Below, in pieces: positions 24,393-28,307 of a stretch of 28,307 nt of DNA. The translations under genes and the position numbers were made by a program. The notes beneath the pieces are model-generated. The model searched no databases. It was not told the origin of the DNA and saw nothing but the letters and a program-made list of their open reading frames with translations. This DNA comes from Bacillota bacterium (lineage in GTDB: Bacteria; Bacillota; Clostridia; Lachnospirales; Lachnospiraceae). The stretch lies in assembly GCA_023428655.1 (NCBI GenBank), contig JAEYXC010000088.1:1-28307 (forward strand), written 5' to 3'. Every line of letters starts with the position of its first letter. The stretch's first letter is position 1.

Positions 24393-24544
24393 ATGCTGCC
24401 CCAATGTACTGGGCCTCTAGATGGGGGAGGTGGAGGCTTAGGGTAGGAAAGAGAGAGGATTAGCTTTATTAAAATGGGGGGTAGCATATCACCCCGGTTT
24501 AGGGTAGAATAAGAGAACATAAATTGATACTGGAGAGAAATGAA

Positions 24545-25129
24545 ATGAAAATATACTTAATCAGACATGGTGAAACAGATTGGAATCGACAAGGTAGATT
24601 TCAGGGCAGAGAGGATATCCCGTTGAACGAAAACGGAATAGAGCAGGCAAAGAGATGTGGTGAGGCATTAAAGACGGAGCAGTTTTGCGCAGTGGTCACA
24701 AGTCCTTTGGTCAGAGCAAAAAAAACAGGAGAAATTATTGCCGGGTATTTAGGAATTGAACAGGTTATATTGGAGGAGGGAATCATTGAGAGAGATTTCT
24801 CCAGGGTATCGGGAATGACTCCAAAGGAACGAGAGGCCTTTTATGCCTCAGGAGAAGAGGATGATAAGGAGCCTTGGGAGAGCATGATTGCTCGTATGCA
24901 ATCCAGCCTCAAGAAATATGCAGAGCAATTTGCACATGGTAATATTGTAATGGTTTCTCACGGTGCCTCAATCAATTGTGTACTTGCGTTACTCAGCGGT
25001 GGCGAGACAGGGACCGGGAAAATCATTTTAAAGAATACCTGCATAAACGTGATCCGATATGAGAAGGGAAGCTTTGTGTTGGAGGACTTTAATCTCACTC
25101 CCGAGGAATATCTCGCAAGGAGGCTTTAG
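24545..25129 (+). CDS. Histidine phosphatase family protein (phosphoglycerate mutase-like)
   Basis: A 194-aa cytoplasmic protein of the histidine phosphatase superfamily, in the branch that includes PhoE, CobC and GpmB-like phosphatases. It has the phospho-histidine motif RHGETDWN with R7 and H8, a second arginine R57 (SPLVRAKKT), the acid E82 (IIERDFS) and the second histidine H139 (VSHGASI), so the active site is complete. Length and lack of the long dPGM insert favour a phosphatase over a true glycolytic mutase; the substrate is unknown. The start is ATG at 24545 with GGAGA 8 bases upstream; an in-frame TTG at 24524 would precede this SD and is unlikely. No cobalamin genes are nearby to suggest CobC. 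No clear promoter was found. Confidence 0.85.
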   Translation: MKIYLIRHGETDWNRQGRFQGREDIPLNENGIEQAKRCGEALKTEQFCAVVTSPLVRAKKTGEIIAGYLGIEQVILEEGIIERDFSRVSGMTPKEREAFYASGEEDDKEPWESMIARMQSSLKKYAEQFAHGNIVMVSHGASINCVLALLSGGETGTGKIILKNTCINVIRYEKGSFVLEDFNLTPEEYLARRL

Positions 25130-25212
25130 CGATAGTCCCTTGTAGGGCATTCTAGAGTATCGATCCATTATGAAATATCGTTTCTGCTCATTGCTAAATT
25201 TTGGTTTCTGTG

Positions 25213-25241
25213 TTGACATTCATACATAAGAGTGCTAGAAT
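25213..25241 (+). promoter_or_regulatory. Sigma-A promoter of the ABC-2 exporter operon
   Basis: A perfect -35 TTGACA (25213-25218) and TAGAAT (25236-25241) are exactly 17 bases apart. The predicted start near 25248 leaves a structured leader of about 120 bases. Confidence 0.8.
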
Positions 25242-25273
25242 TGATTTTCGCTTCAATAAATATTTACCACGGG

Positions 25274-25349
25274 TTTTCTTGGCAAAATCCAAGGAAAAAA
25301 GTGTATCGCTTCGGTACGCCGTCGCTTGGCAAGATATTTGAAAAAATAT
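25274..25349 (+). promoter_or_regulatory. Structured leader of the ABC-2 exporter operon
   Basis: A 9-bp hairpin (25274-25282 with 25289-25297, loop CAAAAT, one G-U pair) contains CTTGG and CCAAG. A second CTTGGCAA copy lies at 25325-25332, so CCAAG could pair with either copy. A 6-bp A/T stem (25334-25339 with 25344-25349) sits just before the ribosome-binding site. TCGCTT occurs three times in the leader. I do not recognise a known riboswitch class. Confidence 0.4.
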
Positions 25350-25368
25350 TACTACCAGGAGGAAAAAC

Positions 25369-26343
25369 ATGATTAAGGTCGAACACATCTCTAAGACCTT
25401 CAAGGTCAGCCGGCGTAATGCCGGATTTTCTGAAGCATTCAAGGCTTTATTTCACAAGCAGTATGAATGCATCAAAGCACTCGATGATATCTCCTTTCAG
25501 ATTGAGGAGGGGGAAATGGTCGGGTATATCGGTCCCAATGGTGCAGGCAAAAGCAGTACGATCAAGGTCTTAAGTGGCATCTTGACTCCGGACAGCGGGC
25601 AGTGCAGCATATGCAAAAGAGTTCCATGGAAAGACAGAACAGAACATGTGAAGGAGATCGGAGTAGTATTCGGACAACGTTCTCAGCTATGGTGGGATGT
25701 ACCTGTGATTGATTCCTTTGAGCTTCTGAGGGACATTTATAAAATTCCACAACAAACCTATCATAACAATCTGGAGGAACTGGTCACCCTATTAAATCTT
25801 TCCGAGATTGTAAGAACTCCCGCCAGGCAGCTTTCCCTGGGGCAGAGAATGCGTTGTGAGATCGCAGCCTCCCTTCTGCACAGCCCCAAGATCTTATTTC
25901 TGGACGAGCCAACCATCGGTCTGGATGCGGTGTCCAAGCTTGCAGTCCGTGATTTTATTCTGGAACGGAATCGAGTTCATCGGACAACCGTCATCCTAAC
26001 TACCCATGATATGCAGGATATTGAGACCTTGACGAAGCGGATTATTCTGATCGGCAAGGGGAGAATTCTCATGGACGGTAATCTGGAGGATATCCGAAAG
26101 CAGTTCGCTACCAATAAGCGCTTAACAGTGGAGCATGGCGGAGGAAGCATCATACCCGGTGAGGGGATGCGGGCGATCTCAGTCAGCAATCACCTGGCAC
26201 TCTTTGATGTAGATCTCTCCAAATTGACCGTATCCGATGCCATAGCCAGGATATCAAGGCAGGTGGACATCGTCGACCTGTCGGTGGATGGTCCCTCCAT
26301 TGACGAGGTAGTGGCAAGGCTTTATCACCAATATCAAATATAG
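25369..26343 (+). CDS. ABC-2 type exporter ATP-binding protein (COG4586-like)
   Basis: A 324-aa cytoplasmic ATPase that should drive the two permeases encoded downstream. Motifs: Walker A GPNGAGKSS at 55-63, Q-loop Q103 (FGQRSQLWWDVP), an unusual signature LSLGQ at 155-159, Walker B with D179 and E180, switch H213. The insert before Walker A (RRNAGFSEAFKALFHKQYECIKAL) and the FGQRSQLWWD segment are typical of the COG4586 ATPases that work with COG4587/COG3694 permeases. The C-terminal 90 residues form an extra domain after the ATPase core. Substrate unknown. The ATG at 25369 has an excellent AGGAGG site. A 155-base gap follows, longer than usual inside such an operon. Confidence 0.88.
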   Translation: MIKVEHISKTFKVSRRNAGFSEAFKALFHKQYECIKALDDISFQIEEGEMVGYIGPNGAGKSSTIKVLSGILTPDSGQCSICKRVPWKDRTEHVKEIGVVFGQRSQLWWDVPVIDSFELLRDIYKIPQQTYHNNLEELVTLLNLSEIVRTPARQLSLGQRMRCEIAASLLHSPKILFLDEPTIGLDAVSKLAVRDFILERNRVHRTTVILTTHDMQDIETLTKRIILIGKGRILMDGNLEDIRKQFATNKRLTVEHGGGSIIPGEGMRAISVSNHLALFDVDLSKLTVSDAIARISRQVDIVDLSVDGPSIDEVVARLYHQYQI

Positions 26344-26498
26344 AGCATACTTAGATACCCACTCTTAAGGCTAAGAGAGGGAAATTGTCATGCCTAAAAT
26401 CAAGCTTTGTAGATGCTCAATGGAAAAGAAAGGACTCTTTCCTTAAGGAAGAAGAGGCCGTGAGACATTTGAGAAGCGGAATAGGCAGGATCTGAGGA

Positions 26499-27347
26499 TT
26501 GGAGTTGATACAATTGAACAGAAATACGCTCGATGAGCTTGATGTAGTAAAATATGTCTCGCTGCTTCGCATCAAATTTATTGCAGGCTTACAATACCGG
26601 GCTGCCGCGGCGGCAGGTATCACCACACAATTTGCTTGGGGTATCATGAGCATATTGTTATATAAGGCCTTTTATGAGGCTAACCCGGGAGCTTTTCCCA
26701 TGAGCTTTCAGGCTCTATCGACCTATCTATGGCTGCAGCAGGCATTTTTAGCGCTATTTATGGGGTGGTTTTTTGAAAATGATATATTCCAGCTAATCAC
26801 AGAGGGAGGGATTGCTTATGAGCTCTGTAGGCCAATGGATATCTATTATCTGTGGTTCTTTCGAACGATGGCATACCGTTTGTCCAAGGCAGTTCTACGC
26901 TGCATGCCCATCCTGATCTTTGCGGCATTCCTGCCTGAGCCATATGGCATTCGTTTGCCTGAAAGTATCCATGCTGTGATCTGGTTTCTGATCACCGCCG
27001 TGCTGGGTTTTCTGGTGGTAATTGCATTCAGTATGCTGGTCTATATCACAACCTTTTTCACCTATTCTCCCATGGGAGTCAGAATGGTCTCCGTGTCATT
27101 GGTTGAGTTTTTTTCCGGTGCTGTGATACCGATTCCTTTTCTGCCGGAGGGAGTTAGAACGGTTGTTGAGCTTCTCCCCTTTGCCTCCATGCAAAATATT
27201 CCGCTTCGAATCTATTCCGGTGATATTGCAGGAACGCAGATCCTATATAGAGCCGCCTTGCAGCTATTCTGGATCGTAGCTCTGATCTGGTTAGGGAGGC
27301 GGCTGATGGGACATGCCCTTAGACGGGTTGTTGTACAGGGAGGCTAG
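26499..27347 (+). CDS. ABC-2 type exporter permease (COG4587-like)
   Basis: A membrane protein of up to 282 aa with about six helices and no ATPase motifs. The opening segment (SLLRIKFIAGLQYRAAAAAGITTQFAWG) and the middle (FFSGAVIPIPFLPEGVRTVVELLPFASMQNIPLRIYSG) are typical of the DUF990/ABC2_membrane_6 permeases paired with COG4586 ATPases. There is no usable ATG near the N terminus. The possible starts are TTG at 26499, 26505 or 26514; the last has GGAG 9 bases upstream and is perhaps best, and the first is listed as the longest supported form. The gene is third from the promoter at 25213 in position only if counted from the leader; in gene order it is second. It ends 27 bases before the next permease. 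Confidence 0.82.
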   Translation: MELIQLNRNTLDELDVVKYVSLLRIKFIAGLQYRAAAAAGITTQFAWGIMSILLYKAFYEANPGAFPMSFQALSTYLWLQQAFLALFMGWFFENDIFQLITEGGIAYELCRPMDIYYLWFFRTMAYRLSKAVLRCMPILIFAAFLPEPYGIRLPESIHAVIWFLITAVLGFLVVIAFSMLVYITTFFTYSPMGVRMVSVSLVEFFSGAVIPIPFLPEGVRTVVELLPFASMQNIPLRIYSGDIAGTQILYRAALQLFWIVALIWLGRRLMGHALRRVVVQGG

Positions 27348-27374
27348 TATGAATTATTTTTATAGGAGACCTAT

Positions 27375-28151
27375 ATGAGACTTTATCTTAAATTTTTCGG
27401 GATCCATCTTAAGGGGGCCATGCAATATAAGCTGTCCTTTTTACTGACCACCATCGGTCAATTTTTGGTGTCCTTTAATGTGTTCCTTGGGATATTATTT
27501 TTGTTAGATCGATTTCATGAGGTGGAGGGATATCGCTTCAGTGAGGTGTTATTGTGCTTTTCCATCACCTTAATGAGTTATTCTCTGGCTGAGATCTTTA
27601 TGAGGGGCTTTGATCTTTTTGCTTCAACGATCAGCAACGGAGAATTTGATCGGATCTTGCTTCGACCGCGAAGCACTATTTTATTGGTTGTATCGGGGAA
27701 GATAGAATTTACTCGTTTCGGGAGAATGCTCCAGGCAATCCTGATGCTTGTCTATGGTGTTACTGCCTCCGGTATTGATTGGAATGGAAGTAAATGTATC
27801 ACCCTTCTTTTGATGATCATCGGAGGAACAGTGATTTTTGGCTGTCTCTTTGTGGTCTATGCCAGCATTTGCTTTTTTACCCTGGAGGGGCTGGAGTTTA
27901 TGAATATTCTGACCGATGGTGCAAGGGAATTTGGTAAGTATCCCATCGGTATCTATGGGAAGGGTGTGCTGAGACTATGTACCTTTCTGGTGCCCTATGC
28001 CCTATTTCAGTATTACCCCTTTCTATATCTCATAGGGAGGGTAACGGATTGGAGATATATGTTTCTTCCAATTCTGGGGTGTCTATTCCTAATTCCCTGC
28101 TTTCTTCTCTGGAGAAACGGGGTTCGTCATTATCAATCCACGGGATCCTAG
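27375..28151 (+). CDS. ABC-2 type exporter permease (COG3694-like)
   Basis: A 258-aa membrane protein with about six helices, the second permease of the exporter. The diagnostic block DGAREFGKYPIGIYGKGVL followed by VPYALFQYYPFLYLIG marks the COG3694 branch. The RILLRPRSTILLVV segment corresponds to the cytoplasmic coupling region. The ATG at 27375 has TAGGAG about 6 bases upstream. It should form a heterodimer with the preceding permease on the ATPase of the first gene. The substrate cannot be told from sequence; related systems are annotated loosely as drug or antimicrobial-peptide exporters. No + strand terminator follows inside the window. Confidence 0.87.
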   Translation: MRLYLKFFGIHLKGAMQYKLSFLLTTIGQFLVSFNVFLGILFLLDRFHEVEGYRFSEVLLCFSITLMSYSLAEIFMRGFDLFASTISNGEFDRILLRPRSTILLVVSGKIEFTRFGRMLQAILMLVYGVTASGIDWNGSKCITLLLMIIGGTVIFGCLFVVYASICFFTLEGLEFMNILTDGAREFGKYPIGIYGKGVLRLCTFLVPYALFQYYPFLYLIGRVTDWRYMFLPILGCLFLIPCFLLWRNGVRHYQSTGS

Positions 28152-28262
28152 TAGGCAGGATTAACTCGTTAATCAGCCCGGATGCGTGGTGATGACTAAT
28201 ATAATTTGGGAGGCTAATTGGCCAAATTCACCCTTAGAGTCGGCTTGGTAATTAAATAAATT

Positions 28263-28301
28263 CATAAAAAAAGAAGCTGTCAGAATATTCTGACAGCTTC
28301 T
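28263..28301 (-). terminator. Terminator of a minus-strand gene beyond the right edge
   Basis: A perfect inverted repeat of 15 bases per arm (28272-28286 with 28287-28301). On the minus strand it is followed by a run of seven T residues (the A-run at 28266-28272 on the + strand). On the + strand the sequence after the stem is GGCTAC, without a T-run. It therefore mainly ends a convergent gene outside the window, though it may also slow transcription from the exporter operon. Confidence 0.8.
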
Positions 28302-28307
28302 GGCTAC

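Noticed and set aside
25131..25164. Stem after the histidine phosphatase (CGATA/TATCG with inner CCCT/AGGG)
   Set aside because: Short, interrupted stems and no T-run, so not a convincing terminator.
1..28307. Search for tRNA, rRNA, CRISPR, insertion sequences, integrases or phage genes
   Set aside because: None recognised by reading; gene content is continuous core-type metabolism, transport and motility. Small RNAs cannot be excluded.

Overview
The window is 28.3 kb of a low-to-moderate GC Firmicute chromosome, most likely a motile, anaerobic, Lachnospiraceae-type clostridium. This taxonomic reading is an inference. It rests on the GatCAB amidotransferase, oxygen-sensitive pyruvate formate-lyase with its activase, a methyl-accepting chemotaxis protein, a PilZ protein, strong Shine-Dalgarno (SD) sites and B. 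subtilis-type sigma-A, sigma-D and Fur signals. No phage genes, insertion sequences, CRISPR arrays, tRNA or rRNA genes were seen. Nearly all the space is ordinary core-type coding sequence on the + strand.

Layout: (1) 1-1907, the end of gatA and complete gatB (tRNA-dependent Gln/Asn formation). (2) 2006-4364, a PilZ protein gene convergent with a minus-strand gene for a 603-aa FliK-like protein that has a good sigma-D (motility) promoter. (3) 4365-10891, a long leader with a strong promoter and hairpin, then gltB-gltD, the two subunits of glutamate synthase. (4) 11117-11788, a lone flavodoxin-fold NAD(P)H oxidoreductase of the azoreductase type. (5) 11789-15288, a regulatory region with a CRP-like palindrome, then pflB-pflA and a textbook terminator. 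(6) 15372-22138, an iron-type operon: a promoter with a 16/19 Fur-box match at its start site, two CydDC/YbtPQ-like exporter-fold ABC half-transporters, a YgbA-family cysteine-rich protein, and a full ECF module (S component, T component, fused double ATPase). (7) 22222-24392, a chemoreceptor with a dCache-like sensor. (8) 24545-25129, a histidine phosphatase. (9) 25213-28151, a promoter, a structured leader and a three-gene ABC-2 exporter of the COG4586/COG4587/COG3694 type. (10) 28272-28301, a hairpin oriented as terminator for a minus-strand gene beyond the right edge.

The most interesting part is region 6. Close packing (two 8-base overlaps, a 1-base overlap and short gaps) argues that the six genes are one transcription unit. 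Fur control argues that it serves iron, siderophore or heme handling. An ECF importer module, a CydDC-like heterodimer and a YgbA protein behind one Fur box suggest a composite uptake-and-processing system whose substrate cannot be read from sequence. Secondary points of interest are the sigma-D-driven FliK-like gene, the CRP-like site inside the presumed pflB promoter, and the mutually exclusive stems possible in the ABC-2 leader.
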